From: an uncultured Myxococcales bacterium
Lineage (GTDB): Bacteria > Myxococcota_A > UBA9042
Reading direction: 5' to 3'
DNA length: 64,000 bases
NCBI GenBank assembly: GCA_903896545.1
Contig: CAITYF010000122.1
Span: 31,806-95,805, forward strand
How positions within the stretch are numbered: the stretch's first letter is position 1; every line of letters starts with the position of its first letter. Below are positions 56,302 to 64,000 of this stretch, piece by piece. The notes under the pieces were generated by a model. The model ran no database searches. It saw nothing but the letters and a program-made list of their open reading frames with translations, and was not told where the DNA came from. Both the position numbers and the translations under genes were made by a program.

Positions 56302-58815
56302 TCAGCGCCCCGCGTCGTTGCCGGTTACTGGCAGAAGCGCCAGCGGCCCTTCGGACAGTTCGGACACCGCCGCTGCATCCAGCCACGGACCGACTGCGGT
56401 TTGCAGCGAGCGTAGGAGCACTTGCGCGCTCGGCGCCTCGTCGTTGCCGAACACGCCGATAACCTGTTTGCGCAACTTGTGGGCGAATGACGCTTGCGGC
56501 AGGAACACCACCTTCGCTTCCTCGTGCGCCTCAATGCCGGCGACCTGCTTGGCATAGGCGATGGCGTCCAACAGACCGCCCGTCCGATCGACCAGACGTT
56601 TCTCTTGCGCTTCGTCGCCGTACCAGATCCGGCCGCCCGCGAGACTTTCAACCACGTCACGCGCCAGCCCACGGCGCTTGGCCACGCGGTCGAGGAACAG
56701 CCCGTAGAAACGGCCCAACTGCGACGTCGCCATCGCCCGCTCTTCAGGCGTCCATTCGCGGTTCGTGCCGGTCACGCCCGACCAAGGGCCGGCGTTGAAG
56801 GTCGTCACGTGCACGCCAATTTTCTGCCATAGGCCGCTCAGGCTCGGCTTCAAGACGAACGCGCCGATGCTGCCGGTGACGGTGTTCGCGTCGGCAAAGA
56901 CGCCACTCGCGCCCAAGGAGGTCCAGAAGCCGCCGCTGGCCGCGACGCCGCCCATCGAGGCAACGACTGGCACGCGCTCGCCGGTCCGTTCCAGCGCTTC
57001 TCGCATCGCTTCGCTGCCGATGATGCCGCCGCCAGGCGAGTCGATACGGGCGACGATGGCGCGCACGCCGGGCGCTTTGCCCGTCTTCGTGATGACTTCC
57101 GCCATTTCCGTGCCGCCCATCGCGGTGCCGGTCAGGCTGCTGCCGCCTTGATGGTCCGCGATGCTGCCCACCAACTCCACGACTGCGACCTTGGGCAGTG
57201 TGCCCCAGCGCCGTTGCCGCTCCGCGGGCAGGTGAAAGTCAGTCAGCGCCTCGATATCCTTCTGCCATCCCCACTCTTTCAAAAGCTTCGGCAGGTCGTT
57301 TTCCGAGGCCACAGCGTCGATCAGGTGCGCGTGCAACGCGTCTTCCGGGTAGGCCACGCCCTGCTTCAGCAGATCTTCTACGCCGCTTGGCGTCAGATCG
57401 CGACCGAGCGCAACCGCTTGGGTGAAGTTCTGCCAACTCCGCGTCACCGCGTGTTCCAGCTGCGCCTTGAGCGCCGCGCTGGGCTCGTCCTGAATCAACG
57501 ACTCTGGCGCAGTTTTGTGATCCGCGAAGCGCACGGTTTCCACGACGACGCCGATACGCCCCAGCGTTTCGTGCAGCCCCATGAAGTCCGCAACCACGCC
57601 GCGCGCAGCCACGAGCCCCGAAGTCGGCAGCACGATGCGATCGCACGCCGCCGCGAGCGCCAATCCGCGCGTACCGACCGTGTCGCTGAAGAACACGACC
57701 TTCTTGCCGGCCTTGCGCAGCTTGGCTATCGCTGCGCGCAGTTCTTCGATTTGTGCCCAATTGCCTTCCAGATCGACCGCTTGCAGCACCACGATGCGGG
57801 TCGCGTGCTGTTCAGCCAGCCAGTCCAACGCCAGCAGGAGGCGACCCAAGTGAGTGCCCGTGTCTTCTTCGCGCTCGACCAAGCGGCCTTTCAGGCGCAG
57901 ACGCGCGACTTCCGGTCCGTCGTCGCGCAGGCTGGGCAAGTGATCGCTCGACACGCGCAAACCGATTGTCGCGCCGCCGGAATTGGCAGATTCTGAGTTG
58001 TTGACGCCAGCTTCCAAGCCGACGTGGCCGAACGAAAAACGCAAGAGCACCGAAGTGCGCTGCTCGCGAGACGTGAAGTTGTCAGCGCTCAGAAAGCTGC
58101 GGGTGTCCAGCGCGAGCGACCATCCGTCAGCGGCGCGCAACCAAGCGGCAAAGCCGACTTGCTCCAACGATCCACCGAGGCGCCAGTCCGCGTCGCCAGC
58201 CAGCGTGACGCGGTCGGTCCCGAACCAGGGGCGAACGCCAAGACCGAAGCCGAAGTGGCTCTGGCTGAAGCCGTACGCGTCCGAGCCGAGGTCGCTGGCG
58301 CGCAACGCGAAAGACAGCCAGCTCCACGGCCGATACAGCGCGCCGACTTGCCAGGAACTGTCGAGTGTTGCACTGCTATTTGCTGTCCAACGGCTGATTG
58401 CGCCAAAGGAAAAACGCTCGCTAAGCTTCGCTGCCACGCCCATGCCGATTCGCTGCGTCGCGTACCACGACGGCTTCGCGGCGGGTACGAAGCCAAGGCC
58501 CGACACGGGATCTGCGTCGTGTTCAAAGGAAAGTCCGAAAGAAAGCGGCCCGACCGGCGCAGAACCGAGGAAGGCGCCCCAGCCAGCAGCGCGAGACTGC
58601 GATTCGGGGCCGCCGCTGGCGAACTGCAAACGCAAATCCCAGCCGTTGGTCGTGGTCAAACCCGCGGGATTGGTCGACATGGACAGCGCGCCGTCGGGTG
58701 TTGCTTGCGTTTGTCCGGGAATGTAGAGCGCCCGATCGCGCGCCCACGCCGGCATCGCGCTCAGGGTCAGCAGCATCGCCAAAAAGAGCGGCTGGTGGGC
58801 ACGAAAAGACGCCAT
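56302..58815 (-). CDS. sppA: Signal peptide peptidase SppA fused to an N-terminal outer-membrane-barrel-like domain
   Basis: An 837-residue protein. A signal peptide (1-25) is followed by ~275 residues of beta strands with A-L-Y-I-P-G-Q at the start and P-A-G-L turns, resembling a PorV/UPF0164-type barrel. Then come two SppA half-domains (~305-540 and ~545-760). The catalytic dyad appears complete: Lys434 in D-H-K-T-A-P-E and Ser627 in A-A-S-G-G-F-W, with the oxyanion I-D-S-P-G-G-G before it. Standard SppA is anchored in the inner membrane; here a barrel would place the protease near the outer membrane. It follows a thioesterase gene by 16 bp. Confidence 0.85.
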   Translation of the reverse strand: MASFRAHQPLFLAMLLTLSAMPAWARDRALYIPGQTQATPDGALSMSTNPAGLTTTNGWDLRLQFASGGPESQSRAAGWGAFLGSAPVGPLSFGLSFEHDADPVSGLGFVPAAKPSWYATQRIGMGVAAKLSERFSFGAISRWTANSSATLDSSWQVGALYRPWSWLSFALRASDLGSDAYGFSQSHFGFGLGVRPWFGTDRVTLAGDADWRLGGSLEQVGFAAWLRAADGWSLALDTRSFLSADNFTSREQRTSVLLRFSFGHVGLEAGVNNSESANSGGATIGLRVSSDHLPSLRDDGPEVARLRLKGRLVEREEDTGTHLGRLLLALDWLAEQHATRIVVLQAVDLEGNWAQIEELRAAIAKLRKAGKKVVFFSDTVGTRGLALAAACDRIVLPTSGLVAARGVVADFMGLHETLGRIGVVVETVRFADHKTAPESLIQDEPSAALKAQLEHAVTRSWQNFTQAVALGRDLTPSGVEDLLKQGVAYPEDALHAHLIDAVASENDLPKLLKEWGWQKDIEALTDFHLPAERQRRWGTLPKVAVVELVGSIADHQGGSSLTGTAMGGTEMAEVITKTGKAPGVRAIVARIDSPGGGIIGSEAMREALERTGERVPVVASMGGVAASGGFWTSLGASGVFADANTVTGSIGAFVLKPSLSGLWQKIGVHVTTFNAGPWSGVTGTNREWTPEERAMATSQLGRFYGLFLDRVAKRRGLARDVVESLAGGRIWYGDEAQEKRLVDRTGGLLDAIAYAKQVAGIEAHEEAKVVFLPQASFAHKLRKQVIGVFGNDEAPSAQVLLRSLQTAVGPWLDAAAVSELSEGPLALLPVTGNDAGR

Positions 58816-58831
58816 GCGGACCTCGATATGG

Positions 58832-59287
58832 TCAGGAAGTCTTGTTTGGGTCGGGCGGAATCAAATCCCAGGCGTGGCGCTCTGAACTGACAAACAGTCC
58901 CTTGGCCTGCGTGACAATCACGTCGCCAATACGCAACTCGCCGTAGGTATGCACTTTTCTCCCGTCGATCTGTTCGATCCACGCGGCGATTTGCAGGGTG
59001 TCACCCAGCTTCACTGGCCTGCGATAGTCGATTCCGACGTGCGCGGACATCACTTTGTGGCCGGACATCCAGCACGCCGCGCCCATCGCCTCATCCAGCA
59101 GGCCAAAAAGCGCACCACCGTGCGCGTGACCGGGGGCGCCCTGACAATCCGGACCGATCTTCGCCTCGCACAAGACCTTCTGAACGTCTTCGTGCCACGC
59201 AAAGCGCACGTCGATCGCAGTGCTGTGCGACTCGCCGTTACCGCAGACGTAACAGGCTCTTCCGTGGGTAATTTCAACAATTGACAT
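58832..59287 (-). CDS. PaaI-like hotdog-fold thioesterase
   Basis: A 151-residue protein with the PaaI/4HBT signature H-A-H-G-G-A-L-F-G-L-L-D-E-A-M-G near residue 55, where the Gly-Gly and Asp/Glu positions form the active site. An N-terminal pair C-Y-V-C-G could bind metal, an extra found in some family members. It hydrolyses an acyl-CoA, with unknown chain. It lies between the Pro/Lys-repeat lipoprotein (9-bp gap) and the SppA fusion (16-bp gap), apparently one unit. Confidence 0.88.
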   Translation of the reverse strand: MSIVEITHGRACYVCGNGESHSTAIDVRFAWHEDVQKVLCEAKIGPDCQGAPGHAHGGALFGLLDEAMGAACWMSGHKVMSAHVGIDYRRPVKLGDTLQIAAWIEQIDGRKVHTYGELRIGDVIVTQAKGLFVSSERHAWDLIPPDPNKTS

Positions 59288-59296
59288 GAGATCAGG

Positions 59297-60736
59297 TCAC
59301 CGAACGTGCGAGAAGGCTTTGACTTTCCACGCGCCGTCGGCACCCTTGGCGACGAAGACCTTGAACGACGTCACGCCTTGGCAAGACAATGAAATCTGGT
59401 AGTTGGCCTCGTCCTTGGGCGTCACTGTGTACATCGTGCAGGCGAGCGGCTTTTTGCCGACGCGGGACGTCGCGACTGCTTCCGTGTAGCGTTTCTGAAC
59501 GTCGGGTTCGAGATTCAGGAACGCGCCGCCGTGGATCCGAAAAAGCTCCGGAATCAGCGTTGCGACTTCTGCGTGCACCTCCGCCGGACCCAATTCGCGG
59601 ATGTAGCTGCTCAGTTCGCCTTCTTTGAGCGACGCGCAAGCATCTGCCGCCGTCATTTCCTGCTTGAGCTTGAGCTTGGGCTGGCTGGCGGACACGTTGA
59701 ACACCACCGATTCTTCAAAACTGCCGCAGAGCTTGTCCACATCGCCGCGGGCCCACGCGCCGCTCCACTGCAGGAACATTTTTGCAATTTCGCTGCCAAT
59801 CTTGGCGTCGGCCGGGCTGGTCGTCACGATCGGCAGGGCAGCGGGCTTCTCCGGCTGCGGCGGCGTCGGGCGCTCCGCGACGGTCGGCTTCTCTGGCAAC
59901 GGCCGCTCAGGCGCGGGACGAACGGGCTTCTCGACCGGCTTTTCCACCACGACCGGCTTGGGCTCCGGCTTCACTTCCGGCTTGGTCTCGACGCGGGGCT
60001 TGGGCTGCACAGCCACGACTTCCGGCTTGGGTTCCAACTTCGGCTCTGGCTTCGGCTCGACGCGGGGCTTGGGCTGGACCGCCACGACCTCCGGCTTGGG
60101 CTCCAGTTTCGGCTCTGGCTTCGGCTCAACGCGCGGCTTGGGCTGCACGGCGACCACTTCGGGCTTCGGATCGGGCGTACGACGCTTCGGCCGAACGGGT
60201 TCCGGCTTGACTTCCTCCGGCTCCTCTTTGGCCACCGTCGCTGCGACCAGCAGTTGCGAGGGCGCGTCCGGCGTGTGCATGCACTGTGCAGTCCAATCGT
60301 GTTCCGCGGTAATCGTCTGTTCGTCGACCCACACTGTCGCGCCGTTCGCGCCGATGCTGCGGACCTTCTTGGTGGTGCGGATTTCCTTGCGCTTCGATTC
60401 CAAGCCGGCGGCGACGTCGCAGCCGTAGCGCGCAGCGGCGGTCCGGAACGCGTTCTCCGCCTCCACGCGATTGGCAGGATCGCCGCGCGTGATGGTGTGC
60501 AGCGTGCCGAGGACCTGCGACTCACCGGGCAGATCGGCGACGTTGGCCGCGATCCGTACCTTGGTGCCGACTGGCAAAGGGCCGTACTTGGGCGCATTGG
60601 CCGCGCGTTGAAAGGCCGCGCCACCGCAAGCAGCCACAGAAAAGGCCAGCACGCCCGCGAAAACGCGCGCGGCAAGGCCGGTTCGGGCGAACGGGGAGAC
60701 GGGGAGAGAAGAGCGAACGTGGGAACCGCGAGTCAT
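59297..60736 (-). CDS. Lipoprotein with Pro/Lys/Glu tandem repeats
   Basis: A 479-residue lipoprotein (lipobox V-A-A-C near residue 37). An N-terminal globular part (~45-165) has three Cys. The central ~150 residues are Pro/Lys/Glu/Val repeats, including three 23-residue units with V-V-A-V-Q-P-K-P-R-V-E. The C-terminal domain (~310-479) has a SnoaL/NTF2-like feel (W-S-G-A-W-A-R-G-D-V-D). The rigid Pro-rich spacer resembles TonB-type linkers and could span the periplasm or peptidoglycan. GGAGG lies 6 nt before the ATG. Leads a unit with the thioesterase and SppA fusion. Confidence 0.8.
   Translation of the reverse strand: MTRGSHVRSSLPVSPFARTGLAARVFAGVLAFSVAACGGAAFQRAANAPKYGPLPVGTKVRIAANVADLPGESQVLGTLHTITRGDPANRVEAENAFRTAAARYGCDVAAGLESKRKEIRTTKKVRSIGANGATVWVDEQTITAEHDWTAQCMHTPDAPSQLLVAATVAKEEPEEVKPEPVRPKRRTPDPKPEVVAVQPKPRVEPKPEPKLEPKPEVVAVQPKPRVEPKPEPKLEPKPEVVAVQPKPRVETKPEVKPEPKPVVVEKPVEKPVRPAPERPLPEKPTVAERPTPPQPEKPAALPIVTTSPADAKIGSEIAKMFLQWSGAWARGDVDKLCGSFEESVVFNVSASQPKLKLKQEMTAADACASLKEGELSSYIRELGPAEVHAEVATLIPELFRIHGGAFLNLEPDVQKRYTEAVATSRVGKKPLACTMYTVTPKDEANYQISLSCQGVTSFKVFVAKGADGAWKVKAFSHVR
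59988..60172 (-). repeat. 69-bp tandem repeat inside the Pro/Lys-rich lipoprotein
   Basis: Two full 69-bp units and a partial third, nearly identical, encode the 23-residue P-K-P-E-V-V-A-V-Q-P-K-P-R-V block. High identity suggests recent duplication and length variation among strains. Confidence 0.8.
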
Positions 60737-60814
60737 CCAAACCTCCGCCGGTCGAGCGAATCGACCAGCTGCGACGGACCTGAAATGATGGAAGGGGTAC
60801 GGTCTCAAGTCAAC

Positions 60815-60850
60815 CGCAGTTGCCGTCATCGTTGGACGCAGTTACCGTCA
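60815..60850 (+). promoter_or_regulatory. Tandem 14-bp direct repeat in a divergent promoter region
   Basis: CGCAGTTGCCGTCA (60815-60828) and CGCAGTTACCGTCA (60837-60850) differ at one base and are spaced 22 bp start to start, two helical turns. They lie 36-71 bp before pepP and about 80-115 bp before the divergent lipoprotein. This geometry fits a dimeric activator such as a response regulator. Confidence 0.5.
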
Positions 60851-60885
60851 GACGGAATCGCGCCAAGGCGCGGGGCGGAACTTTC

Positions 60886-62259
60886 ATGAAAAACGTGCAC
60901 GCGGAGCGCAGAAAGCGCTTGATGGACTCCTTCTCGACCGGCGCGGTGCTGATTGTACCGTCGGCACATCACGCGCTGCGTAACGGCGACGTTGATCATC
61001 CGTGGCGTCAGGACAGCGATTTTTGGTTTCTGACGGGGCTGGATGAACCCGACAGTGTGCTCGTGCTGCGTCCGGGGCGCGTCGAGGAGGCGTTTGTGCT
61101 GTTCGTCCGGCCGCGCGACAGGGATGCCGAGACGTGGAACGGTCGGCGCACGGGGCTGGAAGGAGCCGTCGCGAAATTTGGCGCGGATAAGGCGTTTCTC
61201 ACCAGCGACTTTGACGCAGAGCTGGGCCGGCTATGTGAAAATGCTTCTGAAGTTGCCTGGGTTTATGGCCGTGACGCCGCGTTGGACAACCGGATCCTGC
61301 GGGCGGCGCGCCGGCACCGGACGTCGCCGAAGCTGCGGCTGAACGGCCCGGATCGTCTGACGGACCTGTCCGCCGCGCTGTGGCCGCTACGCCTCTTCAA
61401 GCAGGCTGACGAGATCGCGGCGCTGCGGCGGGCGAGCGTCATCACGGCAGAGGCGCACCACGAGGTGATGCGGCTTGCGGAACCGGGGCGCAACGAATCG
61501 CAGCTCCAAGCCGCGCTGGAGTACGTCTTTCGCGCCGCGGGCGGCGAGCGTGTCGGCTACGGGTCGATCGTGGCGGGTGCGGACAACGCGACGATCCTGC
61601 ACTACACGGAAAACAACATGCCGATTCCCGATGGCGCGCTCGTGCTCGTCGACGGCGGCTGTGAGGTGGACCTGCACACAGCGGACGTGACACGGACGTT
61701 CCCGGCCAATGGCAAGTTTTCTCAAGCACAACGCCAAGTTTACGACATCGTGCTGGCGGCGGAGCTGGCAGCGATCGAGACGTGTCGCGTGGGCAAGTCG
61801 TTTCACGACGTGCACGACGTCGCGATTCGCGTGCTGACCGAGGGGATGGTGACGCTGGGGCTGTTGCACGGTGACGTGGACAAGCTGATCGAAGAAAACA
61901 CCTTCAAGAAATACTACATGCACGGCACGAGCCACTGGCTGGGCTTGGACGTTCACGACGTCGGCGGTGTGCACGATGTGACGAGTGCTGCCGCGCCGCG
62001 GGCGAGTCGGCCGCTGCTGCCGGGGATGGTGTTGACGGTGGAGCCGGGCCTGTACATCGCGATCGACGACAGCGAAGCGCCCGAACGCTTGCGCGGCATC
62101 GGCGTGCGGATCGAGGACGACGTCTTGATCACGGAGGGCGCGCCGGACGTGCTCACGAAGGACTGCGTGAAACACGCCGAGGACGTCGAGAAGATGGTGC
62201 AGTCCGCGCCGCGGTGGGTGAAGCCAGTGAGGGTGTTGAAAAACCTGCAACACCTTTGA
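60886..62259 (+). CDS. pepP: Xaa-Pro aminopeptidase (aminopeptidase P)
   Basis: A 457-residue M24 metallopeptidase: an N-terminal creatinase-like domain (~1-165) and a pita-bread catalytic domain. The metal ligands are in L-V-D-G-G-C-E-V-D-L-H-T-A-D-V-T (Asp pair), H-G-T-S-H-W-L-G (His), E-P-G-L-Y (Glu) and R-I-E-D-D-V (Glu). It removes N-terminal residues before proline. ATG 60886 is preferred, with GGCGGA just upstream. The last ten codons and the stop lie inside the left end of the IS1182-type element, so the native C-terminus has been replaced, though all catalytic residues remain. Confidence 0.92.
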   Translation: MKNVHAERRKRLMDSFSTGAVLIVPSAHHALRNGDVDHPWRQDSDFWFLTGLDEPDSVLVLRPGRVEEAFVLFVRPRDRDAETWNGRRTGLEGAVAKFGADKAFLTSDFDAELGRLCENASEVAWVYGRDAALDNRILRAARRHRTSPKLRLNGPDRLTDLSAALWPLRLFKQADEIAALRRASVITAEAHHEVMRLAEPGRNESQLQAALEYVFRAAGGERVGYGSIVAGADNATILHYTENNMPIPDGALVLVDGGCEVDLHTADVTRTFPANGKFSQAQRQVYDIVLAAELAAIETCRVGKSFHDVHDVAIRVLTEGMVTLGLLHGDVDKLIEENTFKKYYMHGTSHWLGLDVHDVGGVHDVTSAAAPRASRPLLPGMVLTVEPGLYIAIDDSEAPERLRGIGVRIEDDVLITEGAPDVLTKDCVKHAEDVEKMVQSAPRWVKPVRVLKNLQHL

Positions 62260-64000
62260 AACACGGATCGACACCAAAATCCAACGTAGTATCATAACGT
62301 TGGAGGTGAGCGATGGGACAAAAAGGCATCCGACGGGCGACGAAGTCGCTGCGAGCATCTGCGCAGCGCGAGCTGACCCTGCAAGGAGCGACCGAGCGGG
62401 AGATTGGCATCAAGCGTGAAGCGCCCGCTGGGACGCCGCGATTCCGGGATCAGGATCCGCTCGGCTTGTTCATCGGCACGCAGCGCATCGACGTTCTGCT
62501 CAAGCAAAGCGGCTTTTCTTGGGTTTTCACGGTGCGTCGGCTGATGCGTGCGCTCGATTGGACGCCGTTTTACGCGCAGTACAGCACCGAAGGCCGTCCG
62601 CCATACCATCCGGCGGTGATGGGCGGTGTGGTCGTGCTGGGGCACCTGCTTGGACTGAAAAGCCTACGTCAGCTGGAGAACTTCGCCGCGGCGGACATGC
62701 GCTGCTGGTGGCTGACGGGCGGGCTGATCCCGGACTACAGCTCGTTCTGCAATTTCTTCAATCGGCACAGGGATCTGTGGACCAGTCACTTCTTCGAGGA
62801 CGTGACTGGCCGCGTCGTGCGGGCGCTGCAGAGCGACGCGAGCTTTCTCGGTATGGATGGTACGGTGGTGCAGTCGGCGGCAAGCGCGCACCACGCGCTG
62901 AGTGTGGAGGCCGCGCAGCACAAGGCGACCCGCGCGCGCGAGCGGGCCGATGCGGCGCCACAGGAGACGTCGGAGCAGAAGTCGGTGGCCAAGACGCTGG
63001 ACGCCAAGGCGAAAAAGGCGGAGCGCACAGCGGAAATCGCCAAGGAACGCGACGCGGCGCGGTCGAATCAGCAAAAGCGCAAGAGCCCGACCACTGTGAC
63101 GGAGCACGACCCCGAGGCGGTGAACCAGCCGCAGAAGCGCGGGGGCCACGCGCCGTCGTACAAGCCGTCGGTCGTGGTCACCAAAGACCGCGTGATCACG
63201 GGGCAAACGGTACACCCGTCGAACGAGGCCGTGCAGGTGCCGGACCTGCTGGACCAGAGCGAGCGTGTGACGGGGCAAAAGCCGCATCTCGTCATGGCGG
63301 ACGCGGGTTACAACGTGGCGAGCGTGCTGAACGAGGCAGTCGCGCGCGACCTCAATTTTCTCTGTCCGCAAGGCCGGACGCACGACGAGGATGGGGACTG
63401 GACGCCGGACAGCAAGCGGATCCACAAGTCACAATTCAAATACCATGAGAAAACAAACAGCTACACGTGTCCGCAGGGACGTGTGCTGGAACGCTACCGA
63501 CACAACGCGAAGCACGTCGAGTACCGGTCGGTGAGCTGCGAAGGCTGTCCGCTGCGCGAGCGCTGCATCAAGAACGGCGCGCAGCGCAGCGTGACGAGGG
63601 TGCCAGAGGACGAAATTCGCGAGGCGCTCCACGTCGTTATGCAGCAGCCCGGTGCGCGCAAGATGTACAAGAACCGACAGACCATGCCCGAGCCGGTCTT
63701 TGCCGAGCTCAAGGGAATCCAGGGCGAGACGCGATTCCGGCGCTTCGGCTTGGCGAATGTGCGCGCGGAACATGCGATTCACTGCGCGGTGCACAACATC
63801 CGGCGGGCGCTGGCGCGGGCGCGGCGGCCTGTGGGCGCGTCTGCGCGCGAGGATTACGCGGGGAGACGGGCGCGGATCGGCCGGATCGGACCGGAGATGG
63901 TCAATCAGCCGACGCGGCCGAGTCCGTCCTGTCAGCAGCCGTGGCGAACGTCACGCTGAGCGGATTCGCCGAGCGGCGGACGGGGATATTCAACACCCTC
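62229..64000 (+). mobile_element. IS1182-family insertion sequence
   Basis: The terminal inverted repeats are GAGGGTGTTGAA at 62229-62240 and its complement TTCAACACCCTC at 63989-64000; extended to 18 bases they match at 15. They enclose one transposase gene. The right end coincides with the window edge, so a target duplication cannot be checked. The left end lies in the pepP coding sequence. Just inside it, GGTGTTG (62232-62238) can pair with CAACACC (62248-62254). Confidence 0.8.
62313..63959 (+). CDS. IS1182 family transposase (DDE)
   Basis: A 548-residue transposase. An N-terminal domain contains Y-H-P-A-V-M and a D-x-R-C-W-W-L-T-G motif. DDE catalytic residues are in G-M-D-G-T-V-V (~residue 188), M-A-D-A-G-Y-N (~329) and E-P-V-F-A-E-L-K (~465), with a zinc-binding C-E-G-C-P-L-R-E-R-C block between the second Asp and the Glu. 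An Ala/Lys-rich coiled coil follows the first Asp, as in IS1182 members. The frame looks intact and the ATG has GGAGG upstream, so the element may still be active. Confidence 0.93.
   Translation: MGQKGIRRATKSLRASAQRELTLQGATEREIGIKREAPAGTPRFRDQDPLGLFIGTQRIDVLLKQSGFSWVFTVRRLMRALDWTPFYAQYSTEGRPPYHPAVMGGVVVLGHLLGLKSLRQLENFAAADMRCWWLTGGLIPDYSSFCNFFNRHRDLWTSHFFEDVTGRVVRALQSDASFLGMDGTVVQSAASAHHALSVEAAQHKATRARERADAAPQETSEQKSVAKTLDAKAKKAERTAEIAKERDAARSNQQKRKSPTTVTEHDPEAVNQPQKRGGHAPSYKPSVVVTKDRVITGQTVHPSNEAVQVPDLLDQSERVTGQKPHLVMADAGYNVASVLNEAVARDLNFLCPQGRTHDEDGDWTPDSKRIHKSQFKYHEKTNSYTCPQGRVLERYRHNAKHVEYRSVSCEGCPLRERCIKNGAQRSVTRVPEDEIREALHVVMQQPGARKMYKNRQTMPEPVFAELKGIQGETRFRRFGLANVRAEHAIHCAVHNIRRALARARRPVGASAREDYAGRRARIGRIGPEMVNQPTRPSPSCQQPWRTSR

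Overview
The window is a GC-rich bacterial chromosome segment, densely packed and coding on both strands. Several traits point to a Myxococcota-like (deltaproteobacterial) organism. These are secreted proteins with slime-mould-type Cys repeats (C-D-D-G-N-x-C-T pattern), a protein ending in a MYXO-CTERM-like tail (Cys, hydrophobic helix, RRRR), many lipoproteins with long Thr/Ala/Asp linkers, a six-domain IPT/TIG protein, a CheB-CheR-PAS fusion, and a kynurenine pathway operon. This placement is inferred from gene style; no rRNA or tRNA gene was seen.

Layout. 1-3.5 kb: a polytopic membrane protein cut by the window edge and a polysaccharide flippase. 3.7-9.1 kb (mostly minus): SAM methyltransferase, lipoprotein plus membrane metallophosphoesterase, esterase lipoprotein, DUF2270 protein and phosphoglycolate phosphatase. 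9.3-14.6 kb: CheB-CheR-PAS hybrid and a PAS-PAS-GGDEF-EAL protein. 14.8-22.3 kb: giant Cys-repeat lipoprotein, second copy of the polytopic membrane family, GH32 fructan hydrolase and YjdM. 22.8-26.7 kb: a SpoU methyltransferase broken by an amber codon, the NUDIX/EamA/RsuA operon and a TetR regulator. 26.7-30.7 kb: CoA-binding protein divergent from kynU-kmo-SDR. 30.7-33.7 kb: outer-membrane-type protein, thiC and a tiny Lys-rich protein. 33.8-43.4 kb: third copy of the polytopic family, a second EamA/NUDIX pair, GNAT, YyaL-type thioredoxin protein, Cys-rich phosphatase and threonine aldolase. 43.8-60.7 kb (all minus): a lower-GC radical SAM gene, truncated globin, MYXO-CTERM protein, O-acetylation cluster (GT2, MBOAT, AlgJ-like), P-loop kinase, YgfZ, TIG protein, barrel-SppA fusion, thioesterase and Pro/Lys-repeat lipoprotein. 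60.9-64 kb: aminopeptidase P, whose 3' end is formed by an IS1182-family element running to the window edge.

How it fits together. Much of the window serves the cell envelope: glycan flipping, O-acetylation, fructan hydrolysis, surface Cys-rich and TIG proteins, and a protease fused to an outer-membrane barrel. Metabolic genes cover tryptophan/kynurenine catabolism under a probable TetR operator, thiamin pyrimidine synthesis and threonine cleavage. The least expected signals are: three members of one Cys-motif membrane family in 36 kb; a 119-bp dispersed repeat in three places; a tandem direct-repeat operator before pepP; competing hairpins before the YyaL gene; an amber-interrupted SpoU gene that has also lost catalytic residues; and the IS end inside pepP.
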